Positions 1-6,370 of a stretch of DNA of 10,718 bases are shown in pieces. The translations under genes and the position numbers were made by a program. The notes beneath the pieces are model-generated. The model did no database searches. It was not told the origin of the DNA and saw only the letters and a list, made by a program, of their open reading frames with translations. This DNA is from Alistipes sp. (GTDB taxonomy: Bacteria; Bacteroidota; Bacteroidia; Bacteroidales; Rikenellaceae), in the NCBI GenBank assembly GCA_017628595.1, contig JAGBYV010000303.1, forward strand, positions 1-10,718, written 5' to 3'. Within the stretch, counting starts at the first letter, position 1; every line of letters starts with the position of its first letter.

Positions 1-430
1 CAACCCATTGGGCGACCTGCTCACGCTCGGCGCATCGATCATGTGGGTCATCTATAGCATAGCATTCCTGAAGATGGAGGGTCGCTACCACCCGCTGATG
101 ATTACGCGCAAGATTTTCTTCTATGGCGTGATAACACTCGCCCCCTATATGTTCTACGAGGGGTGGAGTATCACATGGACGGCATTTGCCAATCCGGTGG
201 TTATGGGCAACCTGCTCTTCCTTGGCATCGTGGCTTCGCTCATATGTTACTGGTCATGGAATATGGTTCTGGAGAAGCTGGGTGCAATAAAGGCTACCAA
301 CTACCTCTACCTGAATCCGATTGTGGCACTCATCACATCGTGGATAGTGCTCAACGAGCGCATCACTGCTCTGGCGCTGCTTGGCACGGCGCTGATTCTT
401 ACGGGAATGTACATGGCGCAGAAAAAATAA
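1..430 (+). CDS. DMT superfamily (EamA) transporter, 3' part only
   Basis: This is the C-terminal half of an EamA-type drug/metabolite transporter, an inner-membrane permease that usually exports or takes up small metabolites; the substrate cannot be told. The frame is open to the left edge. Its first complete codon is at base 2, reading Asn-Pro-Leu-Gly-Asp, so the TTG at base 8 is an internal leucine and not a start. About 142 residues remain of a family usually near 300, matching the second EamA repeat. Visible are several hydrophobic helices, the stretch GAIKATNYLYLNPIVALI near the end, and the closing segment ALALLGTALILTGMYMAQKK, all typical of the last helices of this fold. The gene ends in TAA at 428-430, and a terminator follows within 10 bases. 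It converges with the antiporter gene on the other strand. The family call is firm. Confidence 0.88.
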   Translation, partial: NPLGDLLTLGASIMWVIYSIAFLKMEGRYHPLMITRKIFFYGVITLAPYMFYEGWSITWTAFANPVVMGNLLFLGIVASLICYWSWNMVLEKLGAIKATNYLYLNPIVALITSWIVLNERITALALLGTALILTGMYMAQKK

Positions 431-436
431 AAGAAA

Positions 437-469
437 GGCTGCTAACTCAAAAAGTTAACAGCCTTTTTT
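437..469. terminator. Bidirectional Rho-independent terminator
   Basis: The arms GGCTGCTAAC (437-446) and GTTAACAGCC (454-463) form a 10-position stem with one C-A mismatch around a 7-base loop, followed by six T residues on the + strand. Read on the minus strand, the same stem is followed by a T-rich run (TTTCTTTTATTTTTT). It lies between two convergent genes, 7 bases after the + strand stop and 24 bases after the minus-strand stop, so it probably ends both transcripts. Confidence 0.85.
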
Positions 470-492
470 ATTGAAAAGAACACTGCGCGGAG

Positions 493-1971
493 CTATCGGA
501 GTTGCATTACCTCCTTGATTCCCAGCTCATCATACATTCGCTGCAGCTCCTCTTCGCCACGATCAGAGACCACAAGCAGACGATCACCCACTACAAGATG
601 TGTGTTTCCGCGCGGCACGAAGTAATCGCCATCGCGCGAGATCATCACAACAAGCGTATTGTCAGGAATATCTATATCGCGCAGCGTTGCGCCCTTGCGA
701 AGCATAAGTTGCGTAACGACAATCTCCGAGAAGTTGCTCTTAATGGAATCGGGAATACCCACCTTGAACAGAGGCTCCTTCTCCTCATAGGCCAGTCCGA
801 GCCAGTTAGCCATGGCACTCACCGTTGTACCCTGGACAATGAGCGAGAGCAGCGTGCAGAAGAATGCCACATTGAAGATCAAGCCGCCATTCTCCACACC
901 GGCAACGATGGGATACGTCGCAAAGATTATAGGCACAGCACCACGCAGACCCACCCATGAGACATACAATCGTGCCTTGGTTGTAAAGCGGCGGAAGGGA
1001 GCAAGGCATAGCATCACTGATAGCGGACGTGCCACAAGAATCATGAAGGCCGCCACAGCTCCGCCAAGGATCAGCACCTCGGGATCGAGCAGCTCATTGG
1101 AATTGACCAGAAGACCGATCGTAAGGAACATAATGATCTGCGCCAGCCACGTAAATCCATCGAAGAACGAGACCAGATGGCCACGATGGGCGAGTTTATA
1201 GTTGCCCACAACAAGACCCGTGATATAGACGGCCAGATAGCCGTTACCCCAAACCAAAGTCGTAAACGAAAACGAGAAAAAGACAAAGGCCAGCAACAGA
1301 ATGGAGTAGAGTGACGTATTGTTCTTGATATTGATGCGATTGATGGTAAAGACCGCCAGACGACCAATGCCATAACCCAATGCGCTACCCACAGCCATCT
1401 GAATCACAAACTTCATCACACTCGCACCAAGACTTACGCCCTCGCCAGCCGAGGTTACCACCGTCACAAGCACAATGGTAAGCATATATGCCATCGGGTC
1501 GTTACTACCACTCTCCAGCTCGAGCAGCGGACGCAGATTCTCGCGCAAGCCCTGCTTCTTGGTTCTCAGGATAGAAAAGACCGAAGCCGAGTCGGTCGAG
1601 GCCATAGTCGAAGCAAGCAGCAGAGATACGGGCAGCGAGAGAGTCATACCTATCCACCCCGAGAGCAGATGGATGAACACACCACACAGCAGAGCCGTAA
1701 GCGCCACACCCACCGTAGCCAGCACTACACCCGGCCCAAGGATGGGGCGAATCTCGGCGAACTTGGTGTCCATACCACCCGAGAAGAGGATGATACAGAG
1801 CGCCAGCATACCAATCATCTGCGTAATCTCGAATGACTGGAAATCGATCACATTAAGACCAAATAGCATACCCACACCCAGAAAGAGCAGCAACGCCGGC
1901 GCACCAAAACGATACGCCGCCTTACCAGCTATAACGGCTGCGAAGAGCAACATGGCCCATACCAACAACAT
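493..1971 (-). CDS. nhaP2: CPA1-family K+(Na+)/H+ antiporter with C-terminal RCK_C/TrkA_C domain
   Basis: This integral membrane antiporter exchanges cytoplasmic K+ or Na+ for protons and so serves pH and ion homeostasis. In the 492 residues, about 1-390 form a many-helix Na+/H+ exchanger domain. It carries the Thr-Asp pair in ASTDSAS (126-127), the ESGSNDP motif with Asn157-Asp158 (the ion-binding ND pair of CPA1 exchangers), and WVGLRGAVPI (339-348). Residues about 415-475 are a soluble beta-rich domain like the RCK_C/TrkA_C ligand-sensing domain (TLRDIDIPDNTLVVMISRDG onward), placing it with NhaP2/CvrA-type proteins rather than plain NhaP. ATG at 1971 is the only normal start. Bacteroidetes relatives, as I recall them, begin with a few more residues of the type SEN-I-LLV, and here CTG-Ser-Glu-Asn precedes the ATG after a stop, so a rare CTG start at 1983 is possible. 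Forty bases separate it from the upstream minus-strand gene, so they may be co-transcribed. Ion preference is inferred. Confidence 0.9.
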   Translation of the reverse strand: MLLVWAMLLFAAVIAGKAAYRFGAPALLLFLGVGMLFGLNVIDFQSFEITQMIGMLALCIILFSGGMDTKFAEIRPILGPGVVLATVGVALTALLCGVFIHLLSGWIGMTLSLPVSLLLASTMASTDSASVFSILRTKKQGLRENLRPLLELESGSNDPMAYMLTIVLVTVVTSAGEGVSLGASVMKFVIQMAVGSALGYGIGRLAVFTINRINIKNNTSLYSILLLAFVFFSFSFTTLVWGNGYLAVYITGLVVGNYKLAHRGHLVSFFDGFTWLAQIIMFLTIGLLVNSNELLDPEVLILGGAVAAFMILVARPLSVMLCLAPFRRFTTKARLYVSWVGLRGAVPIIFATYPIVAGVENGGLIFNVAFFCTLLSLIVQGTTVSAMANWLGLAYEEKEPLFKVGIPDSIKSNFSEIVVTQLMLRKGATLRDIDIPDNTLVVMISRDGDYFVPRGNTHLVVGDRLLVVSDRGEEELQRMYDELGIKEVMQLR

Positions 1972-2011
1972 ATTTTCACTCAGAACTTAATCTTTTCTAC
2001 TCGGCAAGGCA

Positions 2012-2506
2012 TTATGCCCGAATTACAAGGTCGCTCGCAGGATGCATCTCCATCTCTTCATACTCGAAGACCTGCGCTGCACAAAAACCACTGCGAGGCG
2101 AAGAGTAGAGCACAACCGTTACGGCCGACACCCCATCTTCGGGCAACTGTTGCAAGGTAGTAAAATCTGCTCGTTTTACCAAATCGACAACCTCTTCGCG
2201 ACGCTCTTTATAGAATTTCAACTCCTTTTTACACAAAAAACATCGATCCTGCACATGGTATGGCGCACCCGACTGGCGCACAATAGCATAAACTATACCT
2301 ACGATCAGCAGCGTTACACCAAACAACACCAAAGCCGATTTCAGATTGGAGTTATCGACCGCATTCTCAATCAAGAATCCATTAACCAACAACAGCGCCA
2401 CACCCAACGCGACAATCAGAGCCGGCGCTGCCATCGACCGACGACGAGGCTCTACGACTCCCTTCATCATGGAGTACATAGCCTCACACATATCATATTT
2501 AGCCAT
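2012..2506 (-). CDS. Two-helix membrane protein with cytoplasmic CxxC motif, function unknown
   Basis: I do not recognise this family. The 164-residue protein has a short N-terminal tail with Met and Cys residues, a basic patch PRRRS (20-24), two hydrophobic helices (about 25-47 and 57-77), and a soluble C-terminal part of about 85 residues. The latter starts with RCFLCKK (Cys89 and Cys92), continues through a charged helix (KFYKERREEVVDLVKRADF), and ends in a beta-like segment (SAVTVVLYSSPRSGFCAAQV). The CxxC pair could bind a metal or form a disulfide; a lone pair is not enough to say. A longer frame reaches an ATG at 2563, but the extra 19 residues are encoded by promoter-like AT-rich DNA. 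MAKYDMCEAMYSMM at 2506 follows the A/T-rich stretch normal for starts here. By the positive-inside rule (RRR before helix 1) both ends would be cytoplasmic. It lies 40 bases upstream of the antiporter gene, so a shared transcript is likely. Confidence 0.7.
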   Translation of the reverse strand: MAKYDMCEAMYSMMKGVVEPRRRSMAAPALIVALGVALLLVNGFLIENAVDNSNLKSALVLFGVTLLIVGIVYAIVRQSGAPYHVQDRCFLCKKELKFYKERREEVVDLVKRADFTTLQQLPEDGVSAVTVVLYSSPRSGFCAAQVFEYEEMEMHPASDLVIRA

Positions 2507-2588
2507 AAAAATTATCTTAAAAAAAAGAAGAGCGCACGGTAACGTCAAAGCACAATCCTTCACGCAACCATACGCTCAACGTTATTCC

Positions 2589-2596
2589 CAAATTTA
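2589..2596 (-). promoter_or_regulatory. Possible Bacteroidetes -7 box (TAAATTTG)
   Basis: On the minus strand TAAATTTG fits the TAnnTTTG consensus of the Bacteroidetes primary sigma factor and lies about 83 bases before the start of the two-helix membrane protein gene. No TTTG appears at the expected -33 spacing, so this is a weak call. The whole gap 2507-2662 holds nothing else I can support. Confidence 0.35.
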
Positions 2597-2662
2597 CATA
2601 CCGCACCCTTACCACCGCCAGCGGGCGATGATGCAGATGCATTTTTCGACATTTGGGATAGG

Positions 2663-3043
2663 CTAAATACGAAGCCGGCACAACGCGTGCAGATAATAGA
2701 CAACGCGAAGTGACGAGCGGAAACAATTAAATTCAAAGATTTGAGTTACATGACCTGCACGGCGCATTGGCACGGCCGCAGCATAGGACTTCGACTCAGC
2801 ACCACGATGGCGCAGATGCTGCTGCGCAACGGTGCTATTCTGTACCGATACTGCAGTAGCCGAAGGCGAGGTGCGCAACATATCGCTGTTGCACTCACGG
2901 CAACAGATTATCTGCGTGGCAAAATCCGACGCAGCAACCTCCATCTGCGCCTTCGACTTTACGCCCGCACTCTCCACACGGGGCGAATGCTCGGCCGAAG
3001 AGAGGCACACTGTAAAGAGCAATATGTATAAAAACTTTAGCAC
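2663..3043 (-). CDS. Small putative secreted protein coupled to the TonB-like gene, function unknown
   Basis: This 126-residue ORF begins with GTG at 3043, two bases after the TAG of the TonB-like gene. That spacing suggests one mRNA and translational coupling. The first 17 or so residues (MLKFLYILLFTVCLSSAEHS) look like a Sec signal peptide: one Lys, a hydrophobic core, then small residues. The rest contains a cysteine cluster IICCREC (Cys47, Cys48, Cys51), a Ser/Thr/Ala-rich middle, and a C-terminal part rich in Arg, Phe and Tyr (RSSLRVVYYLHALCRLRI). Codons in the first two thirds (TCG, GCG, GTA, CAG) resemble those of neighbouring genes. The last third looks less typical, and another minus-strand frame there is also open for about 40 codons to a stop near 2745, so a frameshift cannot be excluded. 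I recognise no family. It may be an envelope protein partner or a non-functional remnant. Confidence 0.5.
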   Translation of the reverse strand: MLKFLYILLFTVCLSSAEHSPRVESAGVKSKAQMEVAASDFATQIICCRECNSDMLRTSPSATAVSVQNSTVAQQHLRHRGAESKSYAAAVPMRRAGHVTQIFEFNCFRSSLRVVYYLHALCRLRI

Positions 3044-3045
3044 CG

Positions 3046-3891
3046 CTATTGAGGTATAAATGTGTAGGTTATGGTTCCGCTATGGCGTGCGGGAGCCGAA
3101 CTGTCGATATTGAATGTCGATGCACGCGCAGCCTTCAAAGCCTCCTCGCGCATACGCTCGTCACCTCCCGATGCGACACGAGCCGAGATAACCTCTCCAC
3201 CCTGATTAAGCACCACATTCACCACGACCTGACCGCCGGCCTCACACTTATATGCGGGCACTACCAGATCGCGCGATGTACGCACCGGATTCTTAAACTC
3301 AAAACGGACGGTCACACCACCCGTATATTTCACATCCTGACGCTCCGTCTGCTTATCAGCATCCGACGACTCGCGTTGAGCCGTAAGGATCGACTGCGCC
3401 TCGGCAAGGCCAGCCTCATAAGCTGCACGGTTAGCAGCCATGCCTGCAGCAATGTCGCGTGCCGACTCGTTTATCTCAGAGGTATTGGTACCACGGTCAT
3501 CGCGCAGATTCTCGTTGAGCATCGACTCGTTGGACTGCAGGTTGCGCACAGCCGACCAGTCGAGCTGCGACTGCTGCATCTGAATCTCACGCTCCAGGCG
3601 CTCCTTCTCGGCCTCGAGCTCTTCGAGAGTCTGCAGATCGACATATATACCCTGCATGTGAGGCTTCGAGCCGATAACGATCTTCGAAGCGAAGAAGGCT
3701 ATTCCCAGAACAAGATAGACGATAACCATTACGCTCAACCCCAAGCGATGGTCGTATGCCCATTCGCCCGCATCCTGCTTCTTGTTTTCGAAGGGCAGAC
3801 GCATACGCTGTCGGCGTGGCGGACGGCCCTCGGGACGAGGCGTGGACATCTGGGATGGGTTGATTCTACTATTTGGTTCAGTATTTGGCAT
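3046..3891 (-). CDS. TonB-family envelope protein (TonB C-terminal domain)
   Basis: This 281-residue inner-membrane-anchored periplasmic protein ends in a TonB-like domain. Residues 1-50 are cytoplasmic, rich in Pro, Arg and Ser (RPEGRPPRRQRMRLPF). One membrane helix spans about 51-73. A coiled coil follows at about 86-112 (TLEELEAEKERLEREIQMQQ), then an Asn/Ala/Glu-rich linker, and the TonB C-terminal fold at about 215-281, with GGQVVVNVVLNQGGEVISARV, a helix REEALKAARASTFN and the final strand GTITYTFIP. Canonical TonB passes proton-motive energy from ExbB/ExbD to outer-membrane receptors. This protein has a coiled coil instead of a proline-rich periplasmic spacer, and no exbB/exbD is visible, so energy transduction is not shown. 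A structural envelope role is equally possible. ATG at 3891 is the first start after a promoter-like box. It is divergent from lpxC and 2 bases from the small secreted ORF. Confidence 0.85.
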   Translation of the reverse strand: MPNTEPNSRINPSQMSTPRPEGRPPRRQRMRLPFENKKQDAGEWAYDHRLGLSVMVIVYLVLGIAFFASKIVIGSKPHMQGIYVDLQTLEELEAEKERLEREIQMQQSQLDWSAVRNLQSNESMLNENLRDDRGTNTSEINESARDIAAGMAANRAAYEAGLAEAQSILTAQRESSDADKQTERQDVKYTGGVTVRFEFKNPVRTSRDLVVPAYKCEAGGQVVVNVVLNQGGEVISARVASGGDERMREEALKAARASTFNIDSSAPARHSGTITYTFIPQ

Positions 3892-3921
3892 TTTATTAAT
3901 CTCTTGACTCTAAAACTCATG

Positions 3922-3929
3922 CAAAAATA
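3922..3929 (-). promoter_or_regulatory. -7 box (TATTTTTG) for the TonB-like gene
   Basis: On the minus strand TATTTTTG matches TAnnTTTG exactly. Transcription would start near 3915, giving a leader of about 25 bases before the ATG at 3891. No TTTG is seen at the -33 distance; that region overlaps the -7 box of the lpxC promoter on the other strand. Confidence 0.5.
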
Positions 3930-3951
3930 CGTTTTTTTTGCTTATTTTTAG

Positions 3952-3959
3952 TATATTTG
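3952..3959 (+). promoter_or_regulatory. -7 box (TATATTTG) for lpxC-fabZ-lpxA
   Basis: TATATTTG matches TAnnTTTG exactly. Transcription would begin near 3966, leaving a leader of about 57 bases to the ATG at 4023. The usual -33 TTTG is not present at 19-21 bases; a T-rich run (3932-3939) lies upstream instead. The 131-base gap between the two divergent genes holds this box and its minus-strand counterpart, and I see nothing else there. Confidence 0.5.
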
Positions 3960-4022
3960 CGCGCATAAATTATCAGTCGCGGATAATAGTTGCTTAAATT
4001 AACCAACTAATTTTACTGAAAA

Positions 4023-5420
4023 ATGCAGAAAAAACAACAGACTCTTGCCAGCACAATCACATTCTCTGGCAAAGGATTACATACGGGTGCTATAGTTACC
4101 ATGACGGTAAACCCCGCAGCTGAAAATCACGGTATCGTATTTCGCCGTACCGACATCGAGGGTGCACCCACAGTGCCCGCACTCTGCGAGTATGTGACCG
4201 ACACATCGCGCGGCACAACAATCGAGAGAGGTGAGGCCAAGGTCAGCACCATCGAGCATATCGTTTCGGCTTTGTGGACCATGGGTGTTGACAACGCCCT
4301 GATCGACATCACAGGCCCCGAGACCCCCATCATGGATGGCTCGGCAAGAGAGTATGCAGCTGCCATCGAGCAGACCGGCCTTGTGGAGCAGGCTGCCGAT
4401 CGCAAATACTATGAGGTAACAGAGAAGCAGGTATATACCATACCCGACAAGGGCGTGGCAATCATCATCTATCCCGATGACGAGTTCACCGTATCGGTTC
4501 ACATCGACTTCAACTCTAAGGTTGTCGGCAACCAGTACGCTACGCTCGACATGTTCAACGAGTACAAGGAGAACATCGCCCCCTGCCGTACGTTCGTATT
4601 CCTTCACGAGCTGGAGCCGCTGCTCAAGATGAATCTGATTAAGGGCGGCGACCTGGACAACGCTATCGTTGTAGTAGAAAACCCCGTATCGGATGAGCAG
4701 CTGGAGCACCTGAAGAAGATCTTTGGCAAGGACGACATCCGCGTAACTGGCGGCTACCTGAACAACCTGCAGTTGCGCGCAAGCAACGAGCTGGCACGTC
4801 ACAAGCTTTTGGATCTGCTTGGCGACTTCGCACTTCTGGGTATGCGCATCAAGGGTCGTGTATGGGCATCTCGTCCCGGCCACTACGCCAACACCGAGTT
4901 CATGAAGCAACTCATCGCATCGATTCGTCGCGATGGCGAGAAGCCCGCATTCAAGTACAACCCCGCGAAGGCTCCCATCCTCGACGTTAACGACATCCGC
5001 AAGCTTCTGCCCCACCGCTACCCCTTCCTCATGCTGGACAAGGTATTCCACCTGGATGATAAGTCGGTAGGCGTAATCAAGAATATCACCTATAACGAGC
5101 CCCAGTTTACTGGCCACTTCCCTGAGGAGCCCGTAATGCCCGGCGTTCTGCTCGTAGAGGCTATGGCTCAGGCCGGCGGTATCATTGTACTGAGTGGCGT
5201 TGAGCACCCCGAGGAGTACTCAACATACTTCCTGCGCATTGACGGTGTACGCTTCAAGCGCAAGGTTGTTCCCGGCGACACACTCCAGATCGAGGCACAC
5301 ATCATCGAGCCCGTACGTCGTGGCATCGCATCGATCATCGGTAAGGTGTTCGTGGGCGGACAGCTCGTATGCGAGGCAACACTTATGGCACAAATTGTGA
5401 GAAACAAGAAACCAGAATAA
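4023..5420 (+). CDS. lpxC-fabZ: Bifunctional UDP-3-O-acyl-GlcNAc deacetylase / (3R)-hydroxyacyl-ACP dehydratase
   Basis: A fused enzyme of 465 residues. Residues 1 to about 305 are LpxC, the zinc deacetylase making the committed step of lipid A synthesis. They show GKGLHTG (16-22), Glu78-His79 in TIEHIVSALW (general base and zinc ligand, the same numbers as in E. coli), PIMDGSA (102-108), His260 and Asp264 in RHKLLDLLGD (the other zinc ligands) and His287 in RPGHYAN. Residues about 315-465 are FabZ, which dehydrates 3-hydroxyacyl-ACP in fatty acid elongation: LPHRYPFLMLDKV (329-341), His365 in GHFPEEPVMPG and Glu379 in LLVEAMAQAGG form its active site. Both halves have all key residues. This fusion is usual in Bacteroidetes and joins two enzymes at the branch between lipid A and phospholipid synthesis. 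lpxA follows after 9 bases. In many relatives lpxD precedes this gene; here a divergent TonB-like gene does. Confidence 0.97.
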   Translation: MQKKQQTLASTITFSGKGLHTGAIVTMTVNPAAENHGIVFRRTDIEGAPTVPALCEYVTDTSRGTTIERGEAKVSTIEHIVSALWTMGVDNALIDITGPETPIMDGSAREYAAAIEQTGLVEQAADRKYYEVTEKQVYTIPDKGVAIIIYPDDEFTVSVHIDFNSKVVGNQYATLDMFNEYKENIAPCRTFVFLHELEPLLKMNLIKGGDLDNAIVVVENPVSDEQLEHLKKIFGKDDIRVTGGYLNNLQLRASNELARHKLLDLLGDFALLGMRIKGRVWASRPGHYANTEFMKQLIASIRRDGEKPAFKYNPAKAPILDVNDIRKLLPHRYPFLMLDKVFHLDDKSVGVIKNITYNEPQFTGHFPEEPVMPGVLLVEAMAQAGGIIVLSGVEHPEEYSTYFLRIDGVRFKRKVVPGDTLQIEAHIIEPVRRGIASIIGKVFVGGQLVCEATLMAQIVRNKKPE

Positions 5421-5429
5421 ACCATATTT

Positions 5430-6221
5430 ATGATTAGCAACTTGGCATACGTTCATCCCGATGCAAAGATCGGCGAGAACGTTACTATTGAACCCTTTGC
5501 CTACATCGCTGCAGATGTAGAGATTGGCGACGGATGCTGGATTGGTCCCTCAGCCGCAATTCATGACGGTGCACGCATCGGCAAAAACTGCAAGATTCAC
5601 TCATTCGCATCGATAGCCTGCACACCGCAGGATCTGAAGTTCCGTGGCGAGAAGTCAACAGCCGTAATCGGTGACAACTGCGAGATTCGCGAGTGCGTAA
5701 CCATCAGCCGTGGCACGGCTTCGAAGGGCACAACCGTAATCGGTTCGAACAACCTTATCATGGCCTATGCTCACGTAGCGCACGACTGCGAGGTGGGTAG
5801 CAACTGCGTCATCGTAAATGGCGTATCGCTCGCTGGCGAGGTTGTTGTGGGCGACTGGGTAGTTATCGGCGGTCACACAGCCGTTCACCAGTGGGTACAC
5901 ATCGGCGACCACGCAATGATTCAGGGTATGTCGGGTGTAACGAAGGATGTTCCTCCCTACATCACCGCATCAAACGATGGCCACTATGCCGGCATCAACA
6001 AGATCGGACTTTCACGCCGTGGCTTTACACACGAGCAGATCATGTCGATCCACGACGTATGCCGCATCCTGTTCCAGAGCGATCTTAACTATCTGAACGC
6101 CTGCGATAAGGCCGAGGCCGAGTTGCCCCAGTCAGTAGAGCGCGACTACCTCGTAAAGTTTGTCCGTTCGTCGGAGCGCGGCTGCATCAAGCCCTACCAG
6201 AAGAAGACAAAGGCAGAGTAA
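5430..6221 (+). CDS. lpxA: Acyl-ACP--UDP-N-acetylglucosamine O-acyltransferase
   Basis: LpxA moves a 3-hydroxyacyl chain from ACP to the 3-OH of UDP-GlcNAc, the first and reversible step of lipid A synthesis, in the cytoplasm. The 263 residues match the family length (E. coli 262). The first 190 or so form hexapeptide repeats of a left-handed beta helix (AKIGENVTI, VEIGDGCWIGP, ARIGKNCKI, AVIGDNCEI and so on). The catalytic histidine is His118 in YAHVAHDC, corresponding to His125 of E. coli, with the conserved His115 before it. GGHTAVHQW (147-155) and SRRGFT (195-200) are also family marks. The helical C-terminus holds the trimer together. Only 9 AT-rich bases separate it from lpxC-fabZ, and a terminator follows, so the two genes form one transcription unit. 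Acyl chain length cannot be read with certainty from the sequence. Confidence 0.97.
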   Translation: MISNLAYVHPDAKIGENVTIEPFAYIAADVEIGDGCWIGPSAAIHDGARIGKNCKIHSFASIACTPQDLKFRGEKSTAVIGDNCEIRECVTISRGTASKGTTVIGSNNLIMAYAHVAHDCEVGSNCVIVNGVSLAGEVVVGDWVVIGGHTAVHQWVHIGDHAMIQGMSGVTKDVPPYITASNDGHYAGINKIGLSRRGFTHEQIMSIHDVCRILFQSDLNYLNACDKAEAELPQSVERDYLVKFVRSSERGCIKPYQKKTKAE

Positions 6222-6240
6222 AGAGTTACGCATAACCTAA

Positions 6241-6274
6241 AGTGCCCACCCGAAAGGAGCTGGGCGCTTTTTTT
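6241..6274 (+). terminator. Rho-independent terminator after lpxA
   Basis: AGTGCCCA (6241-6248) pairs with TGGGCGCT (6261-6268), including one G-T pair, around a 12-base loop, and the stem runs into seven T residues (6268-6274). It starts 20 bases after the lpxA stop and should end the lpxC-fabZ-lpxA transcript before the esterase gene. Confidence 0.85.
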
Positions 6275-6330
6275 ATGCCATAATGCAAGGAAAAACGCCC
6301 TGCCGGCGCTGATATATCACATCTATTTCG

Positions 6331-6338
6331 TATATTTG
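6331..6338 (+). promoter_or_regulatory. Probable -7 box (TATATTTG) for the esterase gene
   Basis: TATATTTG matches TAnnTTTG and lies 33 bases before the esterase ATG, after the lpxA terminator, so the esterase would have its own promoter with a leader of about 26 bases. A -33 TTTG at the right distance is missing. The rest of the 6222-6370 gap holds only the terminator. Confidence 0.45.
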
Positions 6339-6370
6339 TCCTAAATGATAAACCATTAAAACTTAAGAAT

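Noticed and set aside
2000..2022. Possible terminator hairpin near the end of the two-helix membrane protein gene
   Set aside because: The inner stem is only 4 bp (GGCA/TGCC), the outer pairing is asymmetric, and no T tract follows in the transcript direction.
2507..2563. N-terminal extension of the two-helix membrane protein to an ATG at 2563
   Set aside because: The 19 extra residues (starting MKDCALTLPCALLFF) come from AT-rich leader DNA. The internal ATG at 2506 has the usual A/T-rich upstream context.
3049..3951. 300-codon open frame on the + strand over the TonB-like gene
   Set aside because: The translation shows no domain and is rich in His, Arg, Cys and Leu as expected for a shadow frame. 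The minus-strand frame has a membrane helix, coiled coil and TonB domain.
4077..5207. 376-codon open frame antisense to lpxC-fabZ
   Set aside because: It is a shadow of a strongly conserved, fully intact gene on the + strand. Its product has no recognisable domain, and its openness follows from the codon bias of the true frame.
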